From: Lepidostoma basale
Lineage: Eukaryota; Arthropoda; Insecta; Trichoptera; Lepidostomatidae
Direction of reading: 5' to 3'
Assembly: GCA_022606425.2 (NCBI GenBank)
Contig: JAHDVF020000089.1
Span: 370,138-434,137, forward strand
DNA: 64,000 bases
A program made the translations under genes and the position numbers. A model generated the notes under the pieces. That model did not search any database, was not told the origin of the DNA, and saw only the letters and a program-made list of their open reading frames with translations. This document shows, piece by piece, positions 41,592 to 53,137 of this stretch. Numbering within the stretch: position 1 is the stretch's first letter; every line of letters begins with the position of its first letter.

Positions 41592-41768
41592 ACAATCATA
41601 TTGATTCTCGTGACATGTGATAGGTAGCTAATCTATCGCCATTTTATTGTCACGTTAATTTTACATCAGACCAATGACAGTGTCACAATCACACTGCCAT
41701 CGCTGAGAATCGAATCCGGGAACTTCGGTGTGGCAGTCAAAGCACTTACCACTCGGCCTCGAAGGTTG
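41592..41768 (-). mobile_element. tRNA-derived SINE, copy 3
   Basis: Inverse of the family, with a damaged B-box (GAATCGAATCCGGG on plus). The body is truncated at the left and there is no A-tail. Confidence 0.8.
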
Positions 41769-42434
41769 TCCACGAATGAGTCGTCATTTAACGACTAAAA
41801 TGACAAATTATTTTACGGAAATAAATTACAATAATATTATTAAGTTAAGCCATTTTTATGAATCAATCATCACAAGGGCACATATTTATCAATAAGAAAA
41901 AATAGTGTACAAATATAATTTTTAACACATAAAAATATAGTTAAATAAGATAGAAATTCGTAAGATGTTTTAAAACTTGGTTTATTCAATTAAAAAAAGT
42001 AGACATGTTTCGGATGTTTTTTTATCCTGCTTCGGTGTGAAAATGTAGACAAAACAATAAAACAAAATGATTTATTTACTACTAAATAAAGGAAGTAGAC
42101 TTATGTTTGAAGCTGAAAATCTAAAGATTTTATTGGGTTAATTGTAATTTAGAGTATTACATTACTTAATATTCTTTGCTTTTTGTATTTGCAAATAAAG
42201 GCAAGGAATGTGAATCCACGTGTGGTGTTACCATAATATCCGACACCATTGGAAACGATACAAAAACAGCCAAACCTTCCTCCACTGTGGCAAGAGGAAT
42301 AGGTAAAATAGGCAATTTTCAGCCCCACCCCTGCGAAATATAAAACGTTCTTGAAATTGATACGAATAAGAAGAAGTTCCAAATCTCATTAATTATGGAT
42401 AATAATAAAATATATCTTCATCTATCACAGTCTC

Positions 42435-42715
42435 TCCACACAGGTCAGACTGAATAGACTGAGATGGACCGGTCACGTGCAGAGAATGCCGTCATCGCGA
42501 ACCCCAAAAAGATTGCTGGAGTGGCACCCAGGTGGTAGAAGACCAATTGGACGACCAAGGCTGCGATGGAAGGATGAAGTTGGGAGAGATGGGGCAAGAT
42601 TGTTAAGAGTGTCAGATTGGAAGGTCGAAGCGGAGGACAGGAGGAGTTGGAGGCGAAGAATACTGGAGGCTAAGGCTCGATATGGGCTGTAGGGCCATCG
42701 AAGAAGAAGAATAAA
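42435..42715 (+). mobile_element. LINE C-terminal fragment (LRWTGHVQRMP type)
   Basis: Reads VRLNRLRWTGHVQRMPSSR, RRPIGRPRLRWKDEV, then DRRSWRRRILEAKARYGL and a stop, the C-terminus of a non-LTR protein. Ends in a GAAGAAGAAGAA tail. Confidence 0.7.
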
Positions 42716-42769
42716 ATATATAACGCGAAGATGAGGATTTTGAATTAAAATAATCCCATTCGACGATAG

Positions 42770-42915
42770 ATCTTCTTCTTCAAGTGCCCTGTGGGGTCCC
42801 CCCAACGTTGGCGATCACCTCGGCGAAACTGTCCCTGTCCTGCGCCGCTCGGAACAGTTCCTCAACAGTTCGGATGCCGGTCCACTCCCTCACGTTTCGC
42901 AGCCAGGACGACGAT
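42770..42915 (-). mobile_element. Retroelement fragment, unclassified
   Basis: GC-rich minus-strand piece ending in AGAAGAAGA. Resembles LINE debris, but no domain is readable. Confidence 0.3.
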
Positions 42916-43394
42916 AGACAATACAATTAATTTAAAACGTCCTCATCTCGCGATATACGAGTATATTTAAAAAAATGTAATATAAACATTCGAGATCTCA
43001 TGAATTTTCCACACTATGTTTTATGCAAAATACGAGTATTAACGCGTTAAGTTGTTATTTTAGATGAGATTACATTAAGCGTAAATTTATACGGAGGAAC
43101 TGTGAATTTACGTAGTAAACAAAATACGACCTTCTTAATTAAGATCGTAATTATGTACGAATAGGAAATTAGTTTACATTTAAAAAATATGTGTAACCTC
43201 CGCGCCGGGATATGAATTAATCAAACAAAATTTAAATTATGCTGAAACATGCCGATTTTATTCTAGATTAGTATGCAATAGAACATCTGCAATATTCCGA
43301 CGCGATATTTTCAATCGCTGTTTAGGTTACATTGTTTAGTCTAGGTTACATTCCAAATTTGAATAAATTATTTTAAAAATGGTCATGTCGAGCG

Positions 43395-43660
43395 TATACT
43401 AGCAAAATAATGATGAAAGTAGAATCAATGCTGTAGAAATGAGACCATTTAGACGAATGTGTGGAAAAACTGTGTAGTGTCGAATGAAACTGTAAGAAGT
43501 GAATGCAATGCGAATAAAAGTGTTATAAATAAAATAATGAAAGGATCATTTGATACATAGTTTAGACACATGGAAATAATGAATAAAGAAATAATGGTAA
43601 AGAAAGCTTATGTTAACGAAACTAGAAATAGAGGGAGACCGAGGAAAACGTGGCACTAAT
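43395..43660 (+). mobile_element. LINE-A fragment
   Basis: [20 protein letters not shown] start to the [11 protein letters not shown] region. The 3' end is missing and an inverted copy starts at 43663. Confidence 0.65.
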
Positions 43661-43662
43661 TA

Positions 43663-43862
43663 TTAACTAACCATCAAGTCGTTTCCACGAAGGGGGAGTA
43701 GAGAGGATGGATCACCATACTGATCTGTCCTGACATGCCTCTCTAATTCCTCTACATTCATACATCGTAATATGCACGCTCGTCGACTTTAATGACTTCT
43801 AATGTGGTGTCTTTTAGTATTAGATTAATTTGGTCATGTCATGTTTTCCACGGCTTCCACGT
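43663..43862 (-). mobile_element. LINE-A 3' end
   Basis: Starts TTAACTAACCATCAAGTCGT (inverse 3' end) and runs to the inverse of RGRPRKTWHDQIN. Confidence 0.65.
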
Positions 43863-43926
43863 ACACTGCTTGTACGAGTATATAACATTTTAATCATTTT
43901 AAAACGTGATACAATTAAATAAATGA

Positions 43927-44160
43927 CGACCTTCGTGGCATGAGTGTAAAGAGCTCTGACTTCCATACCGAAGATTCCGGGTTCGATTCCCGGCGATGGA
44001 AGTGTGATTGTCACACTGTCTTTGGTCTGGTGTAGAATTTACGTGACAATAAAATGGTGATAGATTGGCTACCTATCACATATTACGAGAATCAATATAA
44101 TAGCTAAAAAAAATGTATACAGTAATTGGGTCAAACGACCTGTTGTATGCATAAAAAAAA
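43927..44160 (+). mobile_element. tRNA-derived SINE, copy 4
   Basis: Intact B-box GGTTCGATTCC, a slightly altered A-box, a full body and an A8 tail. Confidence 0.85.
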
Positions 44161-44615
44161 ATCAAATATTGAATGTACGACACGTGAGGAATCTGAGAAA
44201 TTGACGTGCGTGCATAACACGATGTATGAATGTGTCATACACGCACGATGTATGAATGGCGACCTTCGTGGCAGAGTGGTTAGAAGCTCTGACTTCCATA
44301 CCGAAGGTCCCGGGTTCGATTCCCGGCGATGGCAATGTGATTGTCACATTGTCTTTGATCTGGTGACAATAAAATGGCAATAATTCACGTGACAATAAAA
44401 TGGCGATTGATTGGCTACCTATCACATGTCATGTGGATCGTCAATATAATAGCTAAAAATAATATGTATACAGTAATTGGATTTAAGCAACCTGTTGTAT
44501 ACAAGAAATTTTTTTTTTTTGAGGAATTGAGAGTAGTATGTTAGAGAGAATAGAATGCAATGACAGTATGGCATACCATTCTCTCTGTGTACCCCTTCGG
44601 TTAGTTAGTTAGTTA
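44161..44615 (+). mobile_element. LINE-A 3' end split by SINE copy 5
   Basis: The left part (CACGTGAGGAATCTGAGAAA to the ATGTATGAATG repeat) and right part (GAGGAATTGAGAGTAGTATG to GGTTAGTTAGTTAGTTAGTT) are one copy interrupted at 44260-44520. Confidence 0.7.
44260..44520 (+). mobile_element. tRNA-derived SINE, copy 5, nested in LINE-A
   Basis: A-box TGGCAGAGTGGTTAG and B-box GGTTCGATTCC. There is a short internal duplication of GTGACAATAAAATGGC, and a T-run where the A-tail would be. Confidence 0.85.
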
Positions 44616-45160
44616 GTTTAAAAATGATCGTAATATTATAATATGCACGTGTCTGGCAGACTTAATAAATAGTACGGGTGGAACATTTCCCACTAACGAC
44701 CGTCGATCGATGGATTTAATTACGTCGTGGCGGAAATACACCGAATCAGTACGTGAAATATAGGTCACAAAATATGGATCAGACCAATGATTTATGTGCG
44801 CGGTATACCAGACATACAAATTCATACACGGCTCAAGCGGTATCCATAAGAACAACAAAAAAATCATTATTAATTAGTACCAAGAATGAAAACATTCCCA
44901 CGCAGTGAATAGTAGCATTTCAATAACAATCGCCAAGCACAGTATTTTGGGGAATGGTTAAATTATGTTATTGTATATAACATTTAATAACAGGTTTATT
45001 TATTTGCATGTACAAGTAGTTAAATATATAGGAAAAAAATATTACGATGCGCAGAAACGAGATAGATCGAAAATGGACATTAATTTTATTGTTAAAACCA
45101 TGTCGGGTTTACCACAAACGACACACAATTGGTGTTGGATGCTGTATTAAAGATAGGGAA

Positions 45161-45424
45161 TAAAGGCCGTGTCACACTGTTTGAAACAAACTCTCCACAG
45201 GGGTGACCTTGGTGGAGAGCTGTGGAGCCCACGGTTGATATAGCGTCCACACACTATTGTAAACAAGCTCTCCACACGTGGAATGCGTGTTTAAACGTGC
45301 GTCCGTCCACAAAGTTTGTTGAAGGTCAAACGAATTTTGGTTTCAAACAAGTGTCTACACAGTTTTAAACCGCCGGTGGAGACCGATGTGGAGAGCTTGT
45401 TTAAAACAGTGTGGCCCGCCTTTA
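45161..45424. mobile_element. Small TIR element (AAAGGC ends)
   Basis: Inverted ends TAAAGGCCGTGTCACACTGT and inverse of CAGTGTGGCCCGCCTTTA. Inside, CTCTCCAC/GTGGAGAG recurs in both orientations. The target duplication is ambiguous, so the superfamily is not assigned. Confidence 0.6.
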
Positions 45425-45479
45425 AATAAATTTTTCATTAACCTGCTAAAGCATTATGAAACATTTAATCATCACTTTT

Positions 45480-45540
45480 GAGTTTATTTTTCTCGACATG
45501 ATTCGAAGGTTTCATACATTCATCATCGGTTTATATACGA
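45480..45540 (-). repeat. Penelope-type end with GATGATG...CGAA motif
   Basis: The minus strand reads ACCGATGATG, a spacer, CCTTCGAATCATGTCGAGAA, then AATAAACT, the same layout as 36780 in decayed form. Confidence 0.45.
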
Positions 45541-45561
45541 GTATTATGATATAAAAAAAAC

Positions 45562-45870
45562 AACTAACTCTCCCCGAAGACGTAAGCAGAAAGAATTGAC
45601 TGCTACACTTTGCTTTCCTGACATACTTCTCTAGCTCCATCAACATTCATACATCGTGTCATGCACGCACGTTGATTTCTCCGACTCCTCGCGTGGACGA
45701 CATTCAATATTTGATTTTTTGATGGAGCCACGTTTTCTCGGCCTTTCTCTATTTCTAGTCCCATTTACATCGTTAACATATACTATTATTACTATTCTTT
45801 CTTCATTCCTTTTTTAATGTATCCAAACCATTTTAATGATCCTTTCGTTATTTTGTTCATAACACTTATT
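45562..45870 (-). mobile_element. LINE-A 3' end
   Basis: Starts AACTAACTCTCCCCGAAGAC and extends to the inverse of IMKGSLRWF. Confidence 0.65.
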
Positions 45871-45894
45871 ATATATATTATTTAAAAAATTAAA

Positions 45895-46085
45895 AAATTC
45901 TCCGATGACGAAGGTACAAAACCTTCGAAACATTTCATGCCCACATCTCTCCTCTTTTCTTACAATCGTGGCGAAAGGTATGGTCGACTTGTGTCGTTTC
46001 CAGTGCGTGCGTCGGTTATATAATAACATCATACGCAGAGGCACCATCTTTGCAAAATAAACTCAAAAGTAGAAAAAACATTGTT
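45895..46085 (+). repeat. Penelope-type end with perfect stem II hairpin
   Basis: CCGATGAC, then GAAGGT/ACCTTC (perfect 6-bp stem, loop ACAAA), then GAAACATTTC. Downstream come AATAAACTCAAAAG and an A-rich tail, as at 36815. The terminal GTC is changed to TTC. Confidence 0.5.
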
Positions 46086-46287
46086 TAAATTTAAAAAAAG
46101 CGATAATTATACGATTTATTTATGAATTAAAACAGGTTTTTCCATTTTTGAGTTTATTTTTCTGCACTGCACTTATTATTTTTATAACAATTAATTACAC
46201 TTTACACAGATATGTTTCGGTTATGACACAACATTTTTTTAATGTACAAAATTTTAAACATAAATTAAAAACCCTCTCCTAAATCTT

Positions 46288-46550
46288 ATTATACCTCCTC
46301 CACCTTTATACGTAACTCCACCCATTTTACAATAGTACATAAGTTTTATTTTATTGTTAAAACTTTGTACATTAAAAAAGGAAGTAACAGTGTCCTTATC
46401 AATAAAAAAAATCATTAAGCTAATTATAGCCCCTCCACCTTTATACATAACTCCACCCATTTTACAATAGTACATAAGTTTTATTTTATTGTTAAAACTT
46501 TGTATATTGGAAAAGGAAGTAACAGTGTCCTTATTAATAAAAATCATTTA
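46288..46550. repeat. Tandem duplication, period about 133 bp
   Basis: Two units, each with CTCCACCTTTATACRTAACT and AAGTTTTATTTTATTGTTAA, lie head-to-tail with few differences. Confidence 0.75.
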
Positions 46551-46948
46551 ATTATGTAATCCCACAGTGTTAACGCCACAAGTTTATCAAAAATTGAATA
46601 ATGCGATTGACTGTAGCTTTTTAATTGAATTACGAGAGACTAAGCCGATGATAACGAGCACGGGAAAGAGTATCTGGGTTGTCAATTTGATTTGTGTCAA
46701 TTTTTCGCAAATCCGTTTACAGACAAAGCTCCTTAAATCAGCTCATCGTTGGCTTCAGCCATCTCCGGCTTCTGCGAAGTGGCTTGTGGGCGTTCCTTCT
46801 TTAAGTGAATCGTTTATTAACGGGCTGTTAATTAGCCGACTAGTCGGGTACTGTTAAATCATTCAAGTTTCTTCGTAAGACGGAGTCGACATTAAATGGT
46901 ATACGAATTGAATACAATTTTTAATTACAAGCTCTTTGAATTTGCATA

Positions 46949-48223
46949 TGGGTGGTTCAGAATATTAATGGATCAAGTCCATCGATTCTGATTCTGAGAT
47001 AATTAGACCTAAAGTTGACAGACTTTTGTAAAATCCAGGGATGTTTTCACTGCAAAAACTTAATTTATTTTGATAGTACATGAATCAATTTAAATAAATA
47101 GACAAAAAAATAAGATACACAAAGGCTTTGTCGGGGTTAAATGCATAACCCATATAAGCGGAATTCGACTGCTAAACCAGCATATTTCATGATGAAATAT
47201 ATGACACGAATAACCGAAAACGCCTGACTCAGGACCTACTTATCAAAACTGATGAGTCGAGGGCCCAGATTTATTCAGTTTGGTCACTAGGTCACTAGAG
47301 CAGAGCATCGTGTGAAAATGGAAGCAAAGCATATAAAAGCGGTACATCCGACCACCATGGACAGTATTCCTTCTTGCGACTTCTAACCGACACGAGTCTA
47401 CGCCGTCAAGTCTACCCTCCTACCGAGCTACACAACTGTCTTCACTGCTACGCCACGTAACTTCAGACGAGTCTTCGCTCCAGTCGACCGATGCTACTGC
47501 CCAGTGAACCATCAGCCCCAGCTGCTATCGACGTCCAGGCGCACGCTCCATCACGAGTACATAATACTGTCAACGTATGATTACTTGTGACCTGCAATAA
47601 ACGCTGAAACCTCCACTGCTTTTAACTCTCACCACATCCCCCAAAGCTTTGTTAATATTAAAAGTATAAATAAAATAAACTAAAATTGACATGCTTCACT
47701 ATTATTCTGAAATTTTTCCTTACGCAAATGAAACACATTAAAAAAAAATCAAAATAGAGCAACATTAAAATACAACATTAATCGTAAATAACTTCATCGT
47801 TTTCAAAACCTTCCTCAGTTTGGTCATGGTCACTTGGTTCTGACTTCCCGGGTTTCATTTGTCACTGAATTTAGACTTGTTTTCTTCAAACACCTGTTTA
47901 AACGCCCAACACTAATTTGTAAAGTCTCATGTACTGGACGAACTAAAGACTTCACCTGAACTCATTTTTAGCAATCAACTGTCAAAATAATATACCTCTG
48001 ATGGTGAACGAGCTGTTAAAATGGACATGATTCACTAATATTCTGAAAGGTTTCAAATTTTGATCTCTAATCGATAGTAGTATTGTCATTTATGGAGAAA
48101 ATTGAAAAGCTACTATTCTGTTATTAACACACAACATAGAAATCTGTTTTATCTACCTGTAGAAACATTAAACTCCAAATTGATAAAATTTGGACTTGAT
48201 CCATTAATATTCTGACCCACCCA
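46949..48223. mobile_element. 1.3-kb TIR element with TA flanks, no intact ORF
   Basis: Ends TGGGTGGTTCAGAATATTAA and, inverted, TGGGTGGGTCAGAATATTAA, continuing TGGATCAAGTCCA. Flanked by TA. Weaker subterminal copies occur at about 47690 and 48020. The interior has only decayed coding and a 515-bp insert (47131-47645). Confidence 0.7.
47131..47645 (+). mobile_element. LTR-like insert with 6-bp direct repeats
   Basis: Flanked by GCTTTG at 47125-47130 and 47646-47651. TATA box ATATAAAAG at 47331 and AATAAA at 47597 give an LTR-like promoter/poly-A order. The insert starts TCGGGG and ends CCCCCAAA, so TG...CA ends are not clean. No ORF. Solo LTR is the best guess. Confidence 0.45.
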
Positions 48224-48309
48224 TATATGTGTATATTCTTGTGAAATAATTAAATTGATCAGTAAAATCGGTTTTATTAAAAACAAAATAATATTATTTC
48301 TTCTTTAGA

Positions 48310-48400
48310 TTTCGACGGAATTAATTCCATTATATTTTTTGGTGATACAGATAATTGACACAAATCTAAGAACACTTTAATACAGCAACTAAAAATTAAG
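48310..48400 (-). mobile_element. LINE 3' end fragment, relative of 20.9 kb
   Basis: Contains GGAATTAATTCC and AAATCTAAGAACACTTTAAT, the inverse of the 20.9-kb sequence. Confidence 0.4.
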
Positions 48401-48429
48401 CCTTAGCTTACGTCAGCAATTTGGAGGTT

Positions 48430-48560
48430 TTTAGGAGAGCCAATTGTAGTAGACAACTGCTAAAGGACGTTAAGGTGCGTAAGATTTCATATCTGGGTCA
48501 CATTCTGCGGGAAGATAGTTTGCCTTCTACCAGGACCACGCTGCCCCTCAATTTTTCCCA
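48430..48560 (+). mobile_element. LINE C-terminal fragment (RKISYLGHILREDS)
   Basis: FRRANCSRQLLKDVKVRKIS, then YLGHILREDSLPS, the RT-distal region of a non-LTR protein. Short and isolated. Confidence 0.5.
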
Positions 48561-49337
48561 TCAGTATTAGTTGGAGCAATCTTTGTTGATGAAACATATC
48601 ATAATATATCAAAAATATTTTAAACACGCAATAAGATTTTCTGATATAAGATAATACATTAATGTCAAAATTGCGACGCTAATCTCACAAAGAGTACTTT
48701 TGTGTACCAAGTTGCTTGTTGAAATATATTCTTTTCGTTCTTAATACGTAATGTTTGCGTAGATTTCATTTGTCTTTATGATATCTAGTTGTCTTCGCTA
48801 TTTGATTTTTTTCAGTTCATACACGAGACAGTCGATTATGCAACCGAGTATTTATTCACGTTCAAGGTTTGAGCATGTTACGAATACATAGGTATATTTT
48901 AAAATAAAATTGCAATGATTTGAATAAAGAATTTTAAAATGAAGTTACTTATGTATTTGTACGTAGAGAAAATAAAGGAAATTCACATTTTTAAAGGAGC
49001 ATTTTTTTAAACGAACTTGAACGTAGCTCTTGGAGGGCTCGCAAAGGAACCTCGGGGCGTAATTCTAAAAATAACTACCTCAAAATTCTCCTCGCTAAAA
49101 TGTTGATTGCTTTTAAATTCGGGCGAAAATGGTAAAATTATATTCGTGCCTAAGGAGCAATCGGGCATTATAAGACTGCGCAAAGATGGCCAGGGGTGAA
49201 ATTTAAATTTTCATTGACATTAAAACAGTTTCAGTCATCGGTAACGATGTTTGTTTATCTTTAAATAATAGTGTATAGATATATAAGAAAAATGAAGAGT
49301 AAAAATAGTTGAATGATGTATTTTTAAAACTTGATAT

Positions 49338-50235
49338 GTTGCCGTTCTTGTTGCGGATAGTGCGGACGAATTACAAGTCTTGGTGTTGAGAATGTATGAG
49401 GTTTGCAAGTCAAACGATTTTATGATGAATGTCGGAAAGTCAAAGGAGTTTTTGAAAGGGAAGAGCATATTACAGTTTGTAACAAAAGTGTGAACGAAGA
49501 GAACTTGGTGATAGTTTTTGAAAAGGAAGAGCAAATGACAGTTTGTCATCATCATCGGCTGTCCCTCGTGTCCGAGGAAGACTGTCCTTCACGGTTGTGG
49601 GTCTGCATGTGACTGAAGAGCCCGATCCTAGACCCACAAATTCTGGGGCATCTGGGGCAGGGGAAGGCGCTTGTAATGGAGCCGTCACTGTCTGTCTCCC
49701 AGTGGTCTCTCCATTCTCCTCCTCCTCCTCTCTGCGACATCGTCTCTGCGCTGTGCTTCAAAGTCTTGTGCCTTTATGTACTGCTGTTCTCCACCTAGGT
49801 CTGTCTTCTGCAGTCTTTTCCCAGCAATCGCAGTCGATGCCAGTCTCTTGTAGGTTTCCTTTAAGGGAGTCCTTAAAGCGTTTCCACTGACCACCGTGTG
49901 AGCGTTTCCCTTGGGTAAGCTGAGAGTACAAAAGTTTGTAACATGACAGTTTGTAACATATGTGTGAACGAAGAGAACTTGGAGCAGGTGAGTGAGTTTG
50001 TGTATTTAGGTAGCACGTTCACAGCGGATGGGCGAACGGATAGTGACGTCGAAAGAAGGGTTGATGCGGGTAACAAAGTGAAAGCGAAAACAGCCGTTCA
50101 CAATGGAATTCTGGTTAAAACCCTTATGTATGGAAGCGAAGCAGACGAAGGATGAGAGCATAATAAATGCGGTAGAGATGAGATCCCTAAGACGTATGTG
50201 TGGTAGAACGATGTACGACAGAATCGACGATAGGA
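49338..50235 (+). mobile_element. LINE-A copy split by another LINE
   Basis: The left part reads AVLVADSADELQVLVLRMYE. The right part (from 49943) reads [40 protein letters not shown] and onward to the RRMCGRTMYDR region. The interruption at 49547-49942 has 12-bp target duplications. Confidence 0.75.
49547..49942 (-). mobile_element. LINE 3' fragment with C2H2 finger, nested in LINE-A with a 12-bp target duplication
   Basis: The minus strand encodes FPCPRCPRICGSRIGLFSHM followed by QTHNR, a C2H2 finger at the end of the protein, then a short GATGATGATGA tail. It is flanked by ATGACAGTTTGT at 49535-49546 and 49943-49954 and splits a LINE-A copy. Confidence 0.75.
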
Positions 50236-50934
50236 GCCGGATGGAATGGATGGAATAGAGACACACTTAAAAGTTTGATAGTTTGATGGACCTGGTAGCA
50301 TCACTAGAGATTGTTTCCTTACATATTTATTGTTTATTGAACAATGATGTAAGCACTCTATATTAAATAATTAATACGAATGAAAATTAAATACTAAATT
50401 TACATAGAACTTCTAAAAAACAGACGTTTTCAATGGTATTAATTATTGGTTCTGTAAGTTGGGAAATAAAATGCTATTGAAGAAATCTTTTCGGAATTTA
50501 AATATGGATGCCATAATACTTTACATTCATGACATAAAATAATCAACTAATGAAGTTAAGTGCACTTAAAAATAAGTCTTTTTCCAATCACAAAATTATC
50601 GTTTTTTTTTTAATATGTACAAGCGAAGGTAATTGAACAGAAACTGGCGCCGATTCTATTTGCCCATAAATAATATAAATATTGACCAATGAACGCGTTT
50701 TACACGTCCGCCATTAATCGTCCATAATGTCCATTTAGAGTGGTGAATAAAGCACGAATATTTGACACTATAATGACTGTCCAAACATTCCCACAGCCGC
50801 TAACCGAGGGAGCACACAGCGCCTCGCGTGGACGTAATGACCACTTTTCAGATTGAATTTCACTGGAAAACTTACTACGCGACGCAATACTTTAAAGAAA
50901 ACAATCGTGTCGATTTTATAGAATGTTTAATAAT

Positions 50935-51230
50935 TAAATGAGGGGTAGGCAAAGAGGGTGGATCGCCACACTGTTCTAACTCGACAAACCATACTTCTCG
51001 AGATTCCTCTAAATTTATACGCCGTGATAGGAGAGATACACGCTCGTGCTTTTTCCGACTTTGAATATGGTAGCCTTGTGTAATTAATTAACTTGATCAT
51101 GTTATTATTTTTTTCGAGTTTTTTTTAATTTACATTAACCATTAACCATTCTTCCCACGTCAATTCGTTAAATAGGTCTAAAATCTTTGATTGACCCTTC
51201 CTTAATTTGAATAAGGATACATTAATCTGC
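50935..51230 (-). mobile_element. LINE-A 3' fragment, decayed
   Basis: Inverse 3' part (GGGTAGGCAAAGAGGGTGGA) extending upstream with many changes. Confidence 0.5.
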
Positions 51231-51714
51231 ACTGTATTATTTTCTCATTTTTACGTTCGTTATTATTGAAATAATCAATAATATTAACCGCCCTAACTTC
51301 AGGTTACTTTCCGAGAAACATGCAAAAAACAAGTAGGTTTTTATTATATTAATTTTTTTTTTTAAATTACGAAATGTCAAAGACTCGACCGCACACTTCG
51401 CCTGCCCCTTGTAAAACTATCATATTTCCGAAGACTTGTACTCAAGTGTTGTTGGCACACGCGCGTATCCCTAACAGTTTGTACATTTTAGGTACATTAC
51501 TTTTTTTCAAGCGCGTACGTGATACGGGATAGCGCAGAATGGTACAGTCAAAGTGAACGTATCATGTACGTTCAAATACCTAGGGTGGTTAATATGCAAA
51601 TTTTAAAGCGTCGTTTTAGTAATGTAATCACCTTAATGGCGTATAAAAAAATGTGTTTTAATCTATTCAATATATCTGATCTATTCACTGCCTTTGATAT
51701 TCGCAATTGATCAG

Positions 51715-51910
51715 AAAATAATTATGATTAAAAAAATAATAATAATAAAAAATATGGGTTTTCGTTTTGACCTAAAATCAGTTCGATCATAACTAAGCCT
51801 AAAGCATGAAAGGAGGTTGTTCCAAGCTAATGGTCCAACTACTGCAAAGGTTGGATCCCTGAAATTTTTACTAAGGCAAAATTTCGACTCCACTATTACC
51901 GTTGAGTGCG
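51715..51910 (-). mobile_element. CR1-like LINE C-terminal fragment
   Basis: RDPTFAVVGPLAWNNLLSCF then a damaged RSKRK...F tail resembles the CR1/L2-type C-terminus (…LWNSLP…F…FK). Confidence 0.5.
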
Positions 51911-52725
51911 TGAAGAGGTATGAGGATTTCCTTGAATTTTGGTCGAATTTACTAATTTCAGACATTGTTTTCATAATTTATGTTGGTTAATTATATTTAT
52001 AGAAAAATAAAAACAAATTAATGTTTATCTTTAAATCGGCACTTTAATAATGAAAATTGTTCACGAGTATTGATTGCGCGAGTCATCGGATATAAAGTGG
52101 TAGTTTGAAATAGGGGTGAGTGTTGCCCGGTAACAGCTGAACGCAATATAAATAAAACTCATATTTGAGCATCAACAGGTAAGAAGGTTCGCTATTATTT
52201 ATTTAAGCACATTCAATCAAATGGGCGAAGAGTAGATTGAAATCGATTTAATACGTTTCAAAAGACACGATGAAATAATATACAATTACATACAAAAATA
52301 TATAATAACAAATACAAAAAGTAAAAAGATACCCAAAAGGAACTGTTTTTATCAGATACTTGTGAAAATTTAACCCTTAGACGACTATCAAACGTTACTC
52401 TATCTGTTATCGCTACGCGGCACATTATTCGAGAACGAATTTTGAATAAAATGTCACTTTAAAAATGACCCTTTCGTGCAAACTAAATCATAGGGGGAGT
52501 AAGGGGGACCCTATTGACTCTTCGAGCGGTGCATGGGCATCACCATGGTGATGTTAATGCTAAGCTGGAGGATTTATCTGATCCCAAGAACCTATGTTTG
52601 TAATGTCTTTTGTGAAAATAAACTGATTTTTGATCTACACCTCCTCGACTTTGGTCTCCCCTGAAAACTACGTGAAATATTAGAGATCGAGTAATTAACC
52701 TCGGTGAATAATATTGACTCATAGG

Positions 52726-52975
52726 CAGTGGCGGTACTCCCATAGAAGCCCAGAAGCCCGGCTTGCGTAAGAAATTTCGAATCAAAACCCCCCAAATCTA
52801 AGAAATCGTGCCCCCGCATAAACCAACAACCCACCAAATCACCTTCCAACAATGTTCTCATCAAATGTAAGAGAAATAGTCACAAGAGCTGAACCTATGT
52901 AAGCCAGAAGAGGTTTTGATTAAAAAATTCTTACGCAAGTCGGGCTTCTGGGCTTCTACGGGACTACCGCCACTG
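52726..52975. mobile_element. hAT-type MITE, copy 2
   Basis: A 250-bp element of the same family, in the same orientation, with exact 8-bp target duplication CTCATAGG (52718-52725 and 52976-52983). Ends CAGTGGCGG... / ...CCGCCACTG. Confidence 0.9.
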
Positions 52976-53089
52976 CTCATAGGCCAACGTGGAAGGACAC
53001 CTCGCCAACCCGTCTGGCAAGCGTGGCGTTGTAATGCCAACCACCCCCCGTATGACATGTCATACGTGGAGAAGTATGAGGGAGGCCTG

Positions 53090-53137
53090 TTGCTATGATG
53101 ATTTCTTTAACGGTTGTTAAAGAAATCATTATAGCAA
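53090..53137. repeat. 22-bp inverted repeat, one mismatch
   Basis: Arm 53090-53111 (ending GATTTCTTTAAC) pairs with 53116-53137 across a GGTT loop, with one mismatch. Confidence 0.6.

Noticed and set aside
39604..44520. tRNA genes
   Set aside because: The A/B-box heads belong to five SINE copies with non-tRNA bodies and tails, and the cloverleaf is imperfect.
46254..46547. 97-residue minus ORF with internal repeats
   Set aside because: It is produced by the tandem duplication and resembles no protein.
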